Source of the DNA: Locusta migratoria
Lineage: Eukaryota; Arthropoda; Insecta; Orthoptera; Acrididae
DNA length: 64,000 bases
Direction: 5' to 3'
NCBI GenBank assembly: GCA_026315105.1
Contig: CM048744.1
Coordinates: 369,099,159-369,163,158, forward strand
Position 1 is the first letter of the stretch. Each line of letters opens with the position of its first letter. Under the pieces are notes generated by a model, which ran no database searches, was not told where the DNA came from, and saw only the letters and a list, made by a program, of their open reading frames with translations. Below, piece after piece: positions 53,841 to 64,000 of this stretch. A program made the position numbers and the translations under genes.

Positions 53841-53999
53841 GTACTGTAACAAAGTCTGTGAGGTCCTGTAATTACGGACTGTTGCAAGTACTCATTCATG
53901 TAGAAAACTTATTTCTCATTCATTCTCATTTGCACCTCGGCAGACACAGTTCACAGATGTCCACTGAAGGTGGTGACGTGAAGATGTTGAAATCTGGCT
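53841..53999. other. No gene recognised
   Basis: Short unassigned gap before the hAT remnant. Confidence 0.3.
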
Positions 54000-55330
54000 C
54001 AAGTGATCTCATGTCTTCGAATCTTTTCACGAATGCTTCATTCAAGTTGCCTGGGGTCTGAACGAAAGACTCAACAAGGTCATTATTGATATCAGCTTGT
54101 CACATTCGGAAAATGGGTGAAATTATGGTCTTGAAACTGATTTCTCCATGTCTCCGATTTCTTGCATGCGCGAATTTAATAAATAGACATACAATTAATT
54201 GATTTTTACTGCAAAGAAACATTCAGAGTATGTCAGTAACAAATGTTATGGCAACAACCTATTGGGAGAAAGCTCAGGAACAGAATTTCCGTTCATATCG
54301 ATAAACATGTTAACCTCATCAATCAAAAGGAGAAAACGTTCGATTGTTTCACCCCTACTTGCTATCTTACATGACAAAAATAGGGTAAACTTTACCTGAC
54401 ATCGCAGGGTTTGGAAGCGATCTGATAGATTAATATTCTTCAAAAATGAAACGACAAGATCGTGAAATATTTACTTATTTAAAGACGACTGGTTTCGGAG
54501 AACTATGCCACTATCATCTGGTCATATCACATTTTATAAGTTGGTCATTAAATAAGATGAGAAACTTATAAAATGTGATATGACCAGATGATGGTGGTAT
54601 AGTCTTCCGAAAGCAGTCGTCTTTAAATAAGTAAATATTTAGTGATCTTGGGGTTTCACTTTGGAAGAATATTAAAAAATATGGTATATCACTGAAATTA
54701 GATATCAGTGAATCCATCAGCTACCTGTGATTCAAGCCCTTAACAACATATTCAGAACACTCTCAAACTGCATAGTCTTATCACAAAGTGCTTCTTGAAG
54801 AATCACACAATGTACGGAGTAAAATCTCTGATCTGTACTCAACTTTACATTACATCCTACTCTATTTTGAGCACCATCAGTAGCGACGGAAACCAGTTTA
54901 CTCCAGGGCAGATTCACTTTCGCAACCGCAACAGCACTAAATATATCTTCGCCAGTACATGTATCTGTTATGGGGACTAAATGAAGTTCTTCAATATCCA
55001 CTCTTCTAACGAAAATAGCCAGTTGGTACTTTCATCAAGACACAGAAAATATATAATAAATTGTTGCCCTCTTAACGTTTGCTGTCGTTCAACGTCTGCA
55101 CTAAGGACTTCTGTACGGCGTGCAGTTGTATGACGAGACAGACAAATAGCATTAATTTGTGCTAGAGTTAGAGGACATACGGATTCACTTTCAATCACGA
55201 GGTATTCTTTCACAAACGTCCCAGTGGAGAATGGTCGAAGATCCCGATTAATTAAATGAGCAATTTGAAATCTTTCTGTTACTGCTATTGTAGCTTCAAA
55301 TTCCTAGAAATAAAAGTGTTGGGTAAATCA
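54000..55330 (-). pseudogene. hAT-type transposase, GTF2IRD2/SCAND3-like, interrupted
   Basis: Minus frames from 55300 downward: TFVKEYLVIESESVCPLTLA, RHTTARRTEVLSADVERQQT, LRGQQFIIYFLCLDESTN, VDIEELHLVPITDTCTGEDI, LPWSKLVSVATDGAQNRVGC (DGAPNM region of hAT), DQRFYSVHCVILQEALCDKT (HC-IHQEAL), FESVLNMLLRA, MDSLISNFSDIPYF, then across the MITE NINLSDRFQTLRCQVKFTLF. These match the transposase-derived proteins annotated in insects as GTF2IRD2-like, a hAT relative. Frame breaks near 55000 and 54730 and a hairpin MITE in the ORF show that it is dead. The N-terminal zinc finger is not evident. Confidence 0.8.
54456..54649. mobile_element. 194-bp hairpin MITE in the hAT ORF
   Basis: The arms 'aagatcgtgaaatatttact' and their complement ending at 54649, extended by 'tataaaatgtgatatgacca' and its complement, fold over about 85 bp each. 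On the minus strand the left arm has ATGAC-CAGATGA-T...CC-GAAAC-CAG-TC-GTCGT, resembling the hammerhead-like layout but with the core U4 replaced by A. Confidence 0.85.
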
Positions 55331-57160
55331 TGTTGTACTATAACTCTAATAATATCAGTAGATTATATTAAGGTAATCGAAATAAACCAGCCTACCTCAT
55401 TGCCGAATGATTCCTTTAACTGCGCAAGTAACCTCACACGCTCGGGTCTCTGAACACTGTTCAAGCCCCTTCAATCCCATAAGCGGCCGACCGCGAACAG
55501 CGGGCAAATTGAAGAGCGACTCGGCGGCCATTTGGTGGCAAACCTTCGTGCGAAATTTAAAAATGCGTAAGACTCTTTTGAGTAAAGTCGTGAAAACCAC
55601 GTCTCATTTAACTATATAACTACAAAACAGTTTCAGACTCTTCAAATATACAGAAATTATTGGTCGTGTGTAAATTTATTACACATACGGCGTAGAAATC
55701 GGCCAACAGCGTTTCTTCTTCTTAACTAAAACAAATTATAACATTTAGTTTTTTAGTGCAGCATGTGAACGGCATTTAGCGTCAGACACGATTTTCTGGC
55801 ACTTTCTCAGTATATTCTACGATGGTGAAACTTTTGTACAAATATTAATTTCGGAAGAGTTTCACAACACTTTACGTCTTTGCTTGATTGCCTAATGTAT
55901 TATCCAATATTTAGATATATTATAGCATCAAAGAATGAAACAGGGCAGCCTGAAGCAGCTAATGTTAAAAATTGACAGCGAAAATTAAATATTAAATATA
56001 ACCGTAAAATAGCATCTTATCTTGCCAAATTCTTTCAAGAAGAAGAAATATGTCATGACTTCTTCTTAATTAAGTGCATCTAACATTAGCATTAGGGTAT
56101 CTAACACGAATATTGGCATTCTTAATGCTGTAAACGAAATACAGTAGCCTGAACTGCTCAAAAGTCAGAAGCTATCGACATTGGGTTCAGCTTCACAATG
56201 TGCATCCAGTGTGGGTATGTGTCACTCATATATGGAGATATACACAGTTCTGCAAATCCCTTTCAGATTTTATACCTATTTGTAAAGCAGATGACTTTTT
56301 AATTCTGTGTTACAAGTTCCTAATATTAATTTCATAAACAAAAATTCGAACTGCAGTGAGGCAACTGATCTCGTGTCCCCAATAGTTATTTTACACAATC
56401 ATAAAATGAAACTTTTTGAACTTCCTGTCCACCAGCACTGCCTAAAGTAGCTCGTTTTGAAAAGCTACCAGTATTGTAAAAGCATGTTATTTATTTAATT
56501 CAATCCTATATTATCTTGACTAACAGCCTGTTAAGCAAGAGTAAGTATTTCTGAACACAACTAGTAGGGATACTTGTATTCCTGACAAATATAAATGGAA
56601 AGATAGTGTTCGTTCTTTTTATTCCTTTCTTAAATCAACTGATGCAGTTAAACGCTGAGCAGCACTTCAACATCATGCTTGTTGTATACTGCAATAGTTA
56701 AACAGTACATACGTAACTACCAAGTGAGTAGCTATATAATACACAATTTATCTCCTAACAGCACTCGTATTTATCTGATGCTTGCCACTATCATGGCAGA
56801 CAGCCGAAGGTTCAAAATATTCCGCGACAGCAGCGCTGTTAGGAGTCTAGTTTATTTTACAAGGTCTTTGACACTGTTAAACACGTCACAGTGTTTGGAA
56901 CTATAGTGTCGTTCAACGTTATATTTTTTTGCTGTAACAGAATGTCGACGTACTAAACATGTAGCACGTTCTCCGATGTACACAAAAAGCCACTGCAATT
57001 GCCATTGCGATTCTTGTTGCACGCCTTTTGCAGTACAGCTTGTTCTCCGCTGAATCTGTATTCGTAGCAGCGGCTGTCACTATGGCGGGGCAGCAGGTTT
57101 GTTTACGCAGCGACGACTGACAGCTGCAACGCTCGCCCTCCATGTGCTGTGCAGGTGCCC
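55331..57160. other. No gene recognised
   Basis: 1.8 kb without a supportable gene. The ORF 55397-55619 on both strands has no recognisable domain. Near 57090 there is a GC-rich run before the MITE. Confidence 0.4.
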
Positions 57161-57366
57161 GCTGTCAACGCCGCCTAGAGACAAGGCTTCACAACAGCCC
57201 GTGTTTCGTCATACTGACCAGGCCGCGGCCGCCAGCTTACTGGCTCTCCGCTACGAGGCAGTGGGCTGTGTCCCAGCGGACAGCCATTTAGCTGGCGGCC
57301 GCAGCCTGGTCAGTGTGACGTAACACGGGCTGTTGTGAAGCCTTGTCTCTAGGCGGCGTTAACAGC
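57161..57366. mobile_element. 206-bp MITE, same family as 19744-19940
   Basis: The ends 'gctgtcaacgccgcctagag' and 'ctctaggcggcgttaacagc' pair. Inner arms 'acaaggcttcacaacagccc' and 'gaccaggccgcggccgccagc'-type blocks continue the hairpin for about 75 bp. Its arms are better matched than those of the 19744 copy, so it is probably younger. Confidence 0.88.
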
Positions 57367-57644
57367 GGCAGAATGCTCTGCTTGAAAGACAGTAGGCCCC
57401 TATCCCATGGTATCAGCTCTGGAAAAACGTATGTCTGGGGTCTTTTTTTACTCCAAAGTGGTTCAAGGGACTTAATGGCGGTAAATTTTGAAATATGTAC
57501 ACTGTAGTAATTATATTTCACTGAGAAAAATGTGCCTGATGTTGATATAACAACTTCGTAGTTTCTTAATATACTCAAGTTGCAGATAAATTTTAATTAT
57601 TTACTAAATTTTTTTGAATATGAAAACCTGTTTTGTCTAGCTCC
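57367..57644. other. No gene recognised
   Basis: Short unassigned DNA between MITE and SINE. Confidence 0.4.
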
Positions 57645-57843
57645 AAAGCCGCGATGGAGTAGCCGAGTGGTCTACAGCATCTCACTGCGGAGCACGCGGT
57701 TGCTCGCCGTGGAGGTTCGAGTCCTCCCTGGGGCATGGGTGTGGGTGTTTGTTCTTAGGTTATTTTACTTAGGTTTAAGTAGTTTGTAAGCTACGGACTG
57801 ATGACCACGCAGTTTGGTCAGATAGAATTACAAACATTTGAAA
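57645..57843 (+). mobile_element. SINE (GAGTAGCCGAG type)
   Basis: Head AGCCGCGATGGAGTAGCCGA, B box GGTTCGAGTCC, tail 'aagtagtttgtaagctacgg' to 'ttacaaacatttgaaa'. Followed immediately by the tRNA-containing repeat. Confidence 0.92.
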
Positions 57844-57848
57844 ATTTC

Positions 57849-58308
57849 CAGAATGAAACTTCACTCTGCAGCGGAGTGTGCGCTGATATGAAACTTCCTG
57901 GCAGATTAAAATTGTGTGCCGGAACCGGGACTCGAACCTGGGACCTTTGCCTTTCGCGGGCAAGCGCACTACCGACTGTGCTATCCCGACACGACTCACG
58001 ATGCCGCCTCACAACTATACTTCCGCCAGAGTGAAGTTTCATTCTGAAAACATCCCTTAGGCTGTGGCTAAGCCATGTCTCCACCATATCCTTTCTTCCA
58101 GGAGTGCTAGTCTTGCGTGTTTGCAGGAGACCTTCTGTGAAGTTTGGAAAGTAGGAGGCGAGGTACTGGCGGAAGTGGAGTTTTGAGGCGGCATCGTGAG
58201 TCGTGTCGGGATAGCACAGTCGGTAGTGCGCTTGCCCGTGAAAGGCAAAGGTTCCAGGTTCGAGTCCCGGTTCCGGCACATAATTTTAATCTGCCAGGAA
58301 GTTCCATT
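57849..58308. repeat. Inverted pair of tRNA-containing repeat units
   Basis: A direct unit (57849-58026, minus-strand tRNA-like core) meets an inverted unit (58027-58308) whose plus strand carries 'tagcacagtcggtagtgcgc' and B box GGTTCGAGTCCCGG. Same family and same head-to-head layout as 46136-47275. Confidence 0.85.
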
Positions 58309-58440
58309 CGAAAATTTGAATCTAGTTCCAAAAAGTATTCTAACACAAAATATTCAGAACCCTTACACTATGTATCAAAACTAAAATTTATTAATATTAT
58401 GTGTAATATCACTTACATGGAATTTTATTAGAAAACGTTC

Positions 58441-59600
58441 CTACTCACTATCAGTGTCATATGACAAACAGTTACTAAACAACACACTTATCATAGCATG
58501 TTCTTTACAGACAATCGTGTGACACCTATCACATTTCTGATTAGTTTTCTTATCCTTTGAACTTGGTGGTTTTCGTTTCAGGTTTGGAACATCGTTTTCA
58601 TGGTTTTCATGTTGTTTTTCCTTTAGAAGGTCCATGAATCCAGAAGGTATTGTTGCTGAACGACTGTGTTGTGTTCTGAAGTGGGGCGACAGGATTAGTC
58701 GTTCAATGTGTGGTTTGACTAGTTCTTTTCCTAGTGCTGAGAATAATTCTCTTCTTGCATTTTTATTTCCCATATCGTAAAAGAATTTACAATATAGAAC
58801 ATAAGTATTGAGAAAACGTGAATCTGGTATATAAAAAAAGACAGCAAGTGGCCATTTTTCTGTTCCATGTTTCACTGAATAATATCTAGCCATCTTATCA
58901 GCTCAATCAACTCCTGACGTTTTTGAATTGTAGATTATTATTTCAGATTTTTGTGCTCGTTTTCATTAACGTCAAATATATGATATGGACAACAAAATAC
59001 GAAGCTAAAACAGTATTATGTGCATAGCCAAAAGTGGTCGCTAAGGGATGCCTCCGTTTTTATTGCAAAATTTCTTTTGGTGTCGCTGTTCGGTTTCCTC
59101 GAAGGGTTCCCAGGAGTGTCAATTTATTAGTAATAAGATTATGTCCTAAATCAAAACTTGTAAAAAACGTTGTCAGTGGTAATGTTCCTACCACTTCACT
59201 TCAGATGATATCTAAATCATGTACTACTCGTTTCTCTTGATTTAATCCCTTCCTTTATCAGATTTCCCCATTATACTTGTGCGTTTATGACATAATAGGT
59301 CTCACAATCTACAGCAGCCTACACTTTTATCCCATACTTTCCAGATTTTGAAGGACTATACAGCTTGAATTGACACCGTCTCTTTAAAGTACAATAGATG
59401 CTCATCATCTGTAACATAAGGTGCAGGGACATAAGACAAAACACATGCATCAACGAACTGTGAGGCACTCGCTACCAGAAAACCACTTCATGTCCTACCT
59501 GTATATCTTCCTCTATCATATCTCCACCAGAAGCACTGTCATCCTCGTTTTCAATAACTGAATCGTCATCAATATCACTCTTCTGCTCGAGACTGTAGTT
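58441..59600 (-). pseudogene. piggyBac-type transposase, decayed
   Basis: Best part is minus ORF 58441-58893: MARYYSVKHGTEKWPLAVFF, YIPDSRFLNTYVLYCKFFYD, RRELFSALGKELVKPHIERL and a C-terminal cysteine motif CDRCHTIVCKEH. Further upstream (58900-59400), in broken frames, are LKRRCQFKLYSPSKSGKYGI, CETYYVINAQV, GRNITTDNVFYKF and TPKEILQ, matching the catalytic domain order of piggyBac transposases (R.P.KQYMP.KP.KYGIK; GHNITCDNFF). Multiple stops. Confidence 0.85.
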
Positions 59601-59633
59601 CCTTGCAAAATGTGTAACACCATCCACGACGAA

Positions 59634-60699
59634 TCTAGTCTTCTAATATATAAAGCAGAGTGTCCGTATATTTATACGTGTTGCATACAAATCTACAGTT
59701 TTGGTCCAATCTTTATGAAATTTTGTACACTTAAGCTTCAATCCATGAGGACGGTCGCCGTAAGTGTAAGAATCACATACGATATAGCGTTCACGAGATA
59801 TGACGTATAAACAATGAGATGCGCGAAAAACTTCTGCTTTTTGCGACAATGCTGCTCATTTTCTCCTAAACCATAGGATCGATTTCAACCAAATTTGGTA
59901 CACACATTCCTTACCATGAGGTAACAATTGCTGCATGGTTAAGAATCACATACGACACCTGGTTCAGAAGGTATGACGTCATAAACAACAGTAATCGCAA
60001 AAAACTGCCAATTAATGCGGTGAGACTTTAAAAATACGCTATATGAGAATGAGAGTACTTAGCGACTTGCAAAAAACTTTAAATATCATTTCGAATCTTT
60101 ATTAAACTTTTTCTCACTGACAACCGTAGCAAATGATGAAAGGAAAAAAGTTTCTCGCTTACTACTTTTCCGCTGTTTATGGAGTAAAATTACGGCTCTC
60201 GGTATGACGTTACAATTTATAATTTGAACACTACAAATTGTTGTAGCGACAGAAAATTTTACAGACAGTATACACATATATAGTTGAATGTTGCTTCTAA
60301 ATTGTATCTCAGTACGACACATAGTTCATGAGATATGAGCACATAAACAGTAACGTTCCGCTGTTCATTCGGCATTCGGTATGACGTTACAATTTATATT
60401 TGTACACTACAAACTGTAGCCGCAGGAAATTTTACAGACAGTATAAAGACATATAGTTGAGTGTACCTTCCAAATTATATCACAGTACGACCGGTAGTTC
60501 ATGAGATATGACCACATAAACAGTAAAGTCCATGGAAAACCGCCCCATCACTCACCAAGTTTTAATCTATTACTTCTTTATTACTAATTGTAATCCCAAG
60601 ATATTTCACAGACATACAGCCCTTATGCAAATGAATATTTAGCTGAAAATTGACAGGAATAAATAAATAAATACCCTGGCCACACCGGGTTTTCAGCTA
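59634..60699. mobile_element. Non-autonomous Helitron
   Basis: 5' end TCTAGTCTTCTAATATATAA preceded by A. 3' end a short hairpin (accctggccacaccgggt, imperfect) followed by 'tttcagCTAG' and T at 60700. That gives the A|T insertion and CTAG terminus of Helitrons, without target duplication. No Rep/helicase is encoded. Orientation is plus by these ends. An internal duplication is annotated separately. Confidence 0.75.
60196..60535. repeat. Tandem duplication inside the Helitron, about 178 bp
   Basis: 'ggtatgacgttacaatttat' occurs at about 60200 and 60377. The following 150 bp match through 'ttttacagacagtata', 'atatagttga' and 'gttcatgagatatga'. The copies have diverged. Confidence 0.8.
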
Positions 60700-61823
60700 G
60701 TAAACTATAAAACAATGTCCTCCTTCTGTAAATCTCAATTTCAAACTGTTATTTGTTGTAACAATGCACATGAATGTATTTTCTATTCATTGTTTACAAC
60801 AATGAACAAAACAAATGTCGTTATATAAGGTACCTTGTTGCCAAGATTCATTTTCATAATGAAACTTATGTATAAAACTGAAATCAAATATTGTATATCT
60901 GGGATATTTTCTGACCCCACTGCAAAAATTTCAAATTGTTGTACTAAAAACTGTGATATAATCATAAATATTTTACGCAGTTATAATAAAAAGTCTGTGA
61001 ATAGCTTATCTGGAGGAAGAGTAGTCACACTCAAATTAAAACTGTTTATTTGTAGTTAAATGAGCCTTGGAGTCTAAAGAGCCCAGACATTCTGCGAGGG
61101 CAGGCAGAGAAAGAGCCGACCGTTTGTATTGCGCCGTTCTTCTGTCACTGCAGAGCTGCTGCCTGGTCCGCCATCGTCGCTTCCACAGTCTAACCTATAC
61201 AATCGCGACACTCCCACTGGAGTGCGACAGTAGCGCCCCAAGCGACCGGCGAGCTACATTTCTCTATACGATATCGGATCATTGATTTAAACGTAATTAT
61301 AGAGTAGGGAACTTACGTAAGTGCGACAAAAACCGGTAATAACCACAAAATAGCTCCACATTAGTCTTTCTTAGGTTTCGTAAGATCCCTGGCAAGGTAT
61401 GAAACGCTACATTATATGATAGTTTATTTAAGATTCTGTTTTAACAAATACCTATTTACTGAAGAATTTAATTTTATATTAATAGCAAAATTGGGTAGTA
61501 AACATCAGGAGAGTTGAACTTTACCAGAAAGAGTTCGTTTTTCTATTCAGGGACGTTAAGGTTTCTTCACTACTATTCCAGTCAAATCAGTGAGTGTGGA
61601 CGTAGGAAACTTTGATGGTATGCAATATTTGCATCGTTTAATGTAGTAAATTAGCCGCAACAGCTGTATCTGAAAGAAAAATATCAAAAAATTTGCAATA
61701 AATGGCGAAAGCAGTAAAACTATTTCCCAACACAGAAGAAACCAACCCCACAATTTTGGCTATATCTGACACAGAAATGTAACGAATTTCAAGAAATTTA
61801 CTGATTACATTAAAAAATATCGT
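60700..61823. other. No gene recognised
   Basis: AT-rich except 61075-61260, a GC-rich block ('ccgccatcgtcgcttccaca') that may be a worn repeat. No coding region I can support. Confidence 0.4.
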
Positions 61824-62015
61824 AGCCGCGCGTACTGGAGCGCCGTGTTGCGGTGCGCGCGGCCGTCCGCCGTCGGGGGTTCGATTTCACCCTCGGGCAT
61901 GGGTGTTTGTGTTGTCCTTAGTTCAGTTTACCTTAGGTTAATTGGTTTGTAAGCTAGGGACTAATAACCAAGCTGTTGAGTCCCACAGATTTACAAACAT
62001 TTGAACATTTTTTGT
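61824..62015 (+). mobile_element. SINE, 8-bp TSD
   Basis: TSD 'aatatcgt' at 61816-61823 and 62016-62023. The head is truncated ('agccgcgcgtactggagcgc'); B box GGTTCGATTTC is degraded. Tail complete. Confidence 0.9.
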
Positions 62016-62031
62016 AATATCGTGCGAATCG

Positions 62032-62260
62032 TTAACCCTCTAGTGCCCCTCGTTACAGATATGTAACACTGAGAAATTGCAGTAAATGATTCGCTAAAAA
62101 ACTCATTTTTCTCTAATGCGCAACGTGTCATATTTGTAACAATGTATGGAAGCCATTCCGTTGATCAGTCTTATAACCACTTGGTCCTAGCAGCGATTAA
62201 AGGAGTTTGAAGACAGATGTTTCTTTCGAGGGAAACCATACCTGGGCACTAGAGGGTTAA
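62032..62260. mobile_element. piggyBac-type MITE with TTAA sites
   Basis: TTAA at 62032-62035 and 62257-62260 flank 13-bp perfect TIRs CCCTCTAGTGCCC / GGGCACTAGAGGG. Sub-terminal 'gttacagatatgtaac' and 'catatttgtaac' repeat near the ends. 221 bp inside, non-coding. TTAA duplication and CCC start are hallmarks of piggyBac-type elements. Confidence 0.9.
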
Positions 62261-62899
62261 CACCATACTGAACTGTTACGTGTCAAAGAAAGTGCCTGTC
62301 ACAGTAAAAACAGACCACAACAAAAAATTTAATTTCCCATAGGTTTGTATCTTATTGAGTTTAGCGGAGGAAGCTGCAAATATACACATATTCGCAAGTA
62401 TTTCTTCATGAATAAATTGTTGCTTGTATCGCTGAATCACTGAAATTCGTCTGTTTTTGCATTTATTTCACGATTATTCATATCTCATGATATTTTGTTA
62501 ATGCTTGTAACCAAACCATTATAGTAACTATTTCATTAATTACGTAGAAAAATAACTATAAATTAACACGACTCTTAGGGCACCTTGCCGACCGCTAGGA
62601 GCGCTAGCGTCGTTTCAACTGTCAGTTGGTAACAACTTTCACACCAGTGAGTGTCGCGACGGTATATCTTACACTGTGGTCGATTCCATGACTTTTTCTC
62701 CGCAAGATGCGCTACTGTCATTACAAGTGCCAGACGTAAAGTTTAACATATACGATTCACTGTGATATTTGTGTGCAGATATGAATTAAACACGATTAAG
62801 ATTGTTAAACAATGGAAAGCATTGTGCTGAAATCAAACTACGTAGAACACAACAACCACGTTACACCATTATTCAAAAAAGGCAATAGGAGTAATCCAC
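62261..62899. other. No gene recognised
   Basis: Nothing nameable between the MITE and the LINE. 62570-62720 is less AT-rich and may be a LINE 5' region. Confidence 0.35.
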
Positions 62900-63415
62900 T
62901 GACGTCCATTTGCAGCAGGGTTTTGGAACTTACGAATATATTGTCTTCAAACATTATGATTACCTTGAACAGAACACTCCATTGAACCATGGTCAACATG
63001 GGTTAATTAAATACCGTTCTTGTGAAACACAACTAGCGCTTCACTTACATCATGTGTTGAGTGCTATCGACAAGGAATGTCAAATTGATTCCATATTTCT
63101 AGATTTCCAGAACGCTTTTGATACTGTACGTGGGAAACGGCTTCCAGTAAAATTGTGTGATTATGGAATAACATCTCAGATATGTGATTGACTTCGTAAT
63201 TTTCTTTCAGAGAGTACACAGTGCCTAAAATGGCATTGAAATGGCATTGATATAGATCCTCTGTTGACCGTCATATATATGGACGATTTTGGAGAAGATC
63301 TGTGGCGTCCTCTTAGATTGCTTGCAGATTATGTAGTCATTAATCATTTAGTAAAGTCATTAGAGGACCAAAACCTACTGTGGAACGATTCATTAGGTTT
63401 AAGTATAATGCCAAA
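62900..63415 (+). pseudogene. CR1/Jockey-group LINE reverse transcriptase fragment
   Basis: Plus frames: YEYIVFKHYDYLEQNTPLNH, GQHGLIKYRSCETQLALHLH, DSIFLDFQNAFDTVRGKRLP (catalytic D in FLDF), VKLCDYGITSQICD, then shifted GIDIDPLLTVIYMDDFGEDL, RPLRLLADYVVINHLVKSLE (YADD changed to LADY) and DQNLLW. Related in layout to the RT at 1577-1909 and 48506-48870, but a different, older copy. Confidence 0.8.
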
Positions 63416-63439
63416 ATAGCCATTGGTCCTAAATATTGA

Positions 63440-63600
63440 AAGTTTGAGTTGAAGGTTGCAACAAAGAAGTACCCGACCGTCTGTTGTGAATGATGAACTT
63501 GTTGCAAAAAAGGATGAAATGATCAGAAACATTTTGAATGGCTTCACAATTTATGAACTTTCAGAGTATTTTCCACAAATCGGACAGCGACACTGGATAG
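63440..63600 (+). pseudogene. Mariner N-terminal (HTH) fragment
   Basis: Frame RPSVVNDELVAKKDEMIRN then GFTIYELSEYFPQIGQ resembles the DNA-binding N-terminus of mariner transposases (SLVNDDLV.KVDE.I...FTI.ELS..FPQIS). Sequence beyond 63600 in the same frame (to 63776) has no recognisable motif. Different family from 2110-4136. Confidence 0.65.
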
Positions 63601-63931
63601 CTACAGTCACATTCAGTACCGTTTTACACAGAAGTGATTTCCAAGATTGTGAAGATGTATGGTCTCCCTTAAAGAAGAATGGAATAATTCCATTCCATAG
63701 CAAGCAGGCAAAATCAGGAACTATCAATTTAATATGTCATTGTTTCAAAAGTCTGATACCAATTATTTATAACTGATCGTAGAAGAGAGGTTAAGGATAA
63801 GCATACATTTAAAGATTTACCTACATTAAAGATTTTTTAGATTTGAAGGGAGCCTTTGATGAATTTGACTGGAATATAGTAATTCTAATTCTGAAATTAG
63901 CACAAGTCAAGTATCAAGAACGGAGAGTTAT

Positions 63932-64000
63932 AGCCGCCGCGGAGCGGCCGAGCGCATTGAGGCGCTAAGCTACGATGCGCGAGGCCGTTCCCTGCCGGGG
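63932..64000 (+). mobile_element. SINE, cut by the window end
   Basis: Head AGCCGCCGCGGAGCGGCCGA then 'gcgcgaggccgttccctgcc', like the copy at 52289. The B box lies beyond the window. Confidence 0.85.

Noticed and set aside
54732..55213. Domesticated GTF2IRD2-like host gene
   Set aside because: Frameshifts and a MITE inside the ORF; no conserved intron structure.
56679..57143. Possible exon before the 57-kb MITE
   Set aside because: No splice-bounded frame or recognisable protein; only short shadow ORFs.

Overview
The window looks like a piece of a large, repeat-rich arthropod nuclear genome, most likely an insect of the grasshopper/cricket lineage (Orthoptera). The evidence is about two dozen class-II-tRNA-derived SINEs whose tails read 'gggactgatgacc...aagtagtttgtaag', a Tc1 element with ends 'ctactggccattaaaatt', and RTE-, CR1/Jockey- and Penelope-type retroelements of the kind I know from locust repeats. 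The organism call is inference from repeat families; I recognise no host gene. No bacterial features (operons, RBS, CRISPR, rRNA) are present, and almost every ORF is short and broken.

Layout. 0-5 kb: CR1-type LINE tail (minus), then a mariner split by a 1.06-kb inverted-repeat element. 6-8 kb: a near-palindromic element carrying a hammerhead-ribozyme-like core, with a SINE in its edge. 8.5-11.1 kb: two Penelope-like 3' ends (GIY-YIG endonuclease) joined head to head as a 2.6-kb inverted duplication. 11.2 kb: one exon-like GC-rich segment with splice-like ends. 11.5-12.4 kb: an inverted-repeat element with CCAAT/TATA modules facing outward. 13.8-15.8 kb: two Tc1 remnants and a LINE RNase H piece. 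18.6-19.7 kb: a 155-bp-TIR element enclosing a two-exon coding segment with an in-frame 92-bp intron. 20-26.5 kb: CR1, RTE and RNase-H LINE remnants. 28-31.1 kb: a foldback element abutting a Ty3/Gypsy LTR and broken pol. 31.5-34 kb: two more foldbacks, the second with a nearly complete hammerhead-like motif in each arm. 34.2-41.4 kb: one RTE element scattered over 7 kb in collinear pieces. 41-49 kb: LINE tails, an RTE reverse transcriptase and an array of tRNA-containing repeat units. 50-54 kb: SINEs and an RTE 5' leader. 54-55.3 kb: a hAT/GTF2IRD2-like transposase interrupted by a hairpin MITE. 57-62.3 kb: MITEs, a decayed piggyBac, a Helitron and a TTAA-flanked piggyBac MITE. 62.9-64 kb: a LINE RT and a mariner fragment, then a SINE cut by the window end.

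No pathway or gene cluster is visible; what can be read is the history of nested insertions. Target-site duplications (TSDs) set the order of many events: SINEs lie inside LINEs and a foldback, and a MITE lies inside a SINE. The most unusual signals are the hammerhead-like cores in inverted-repeat elements, the TIR element with a spliced cargo segment, and the outward-facing promoter-like element.
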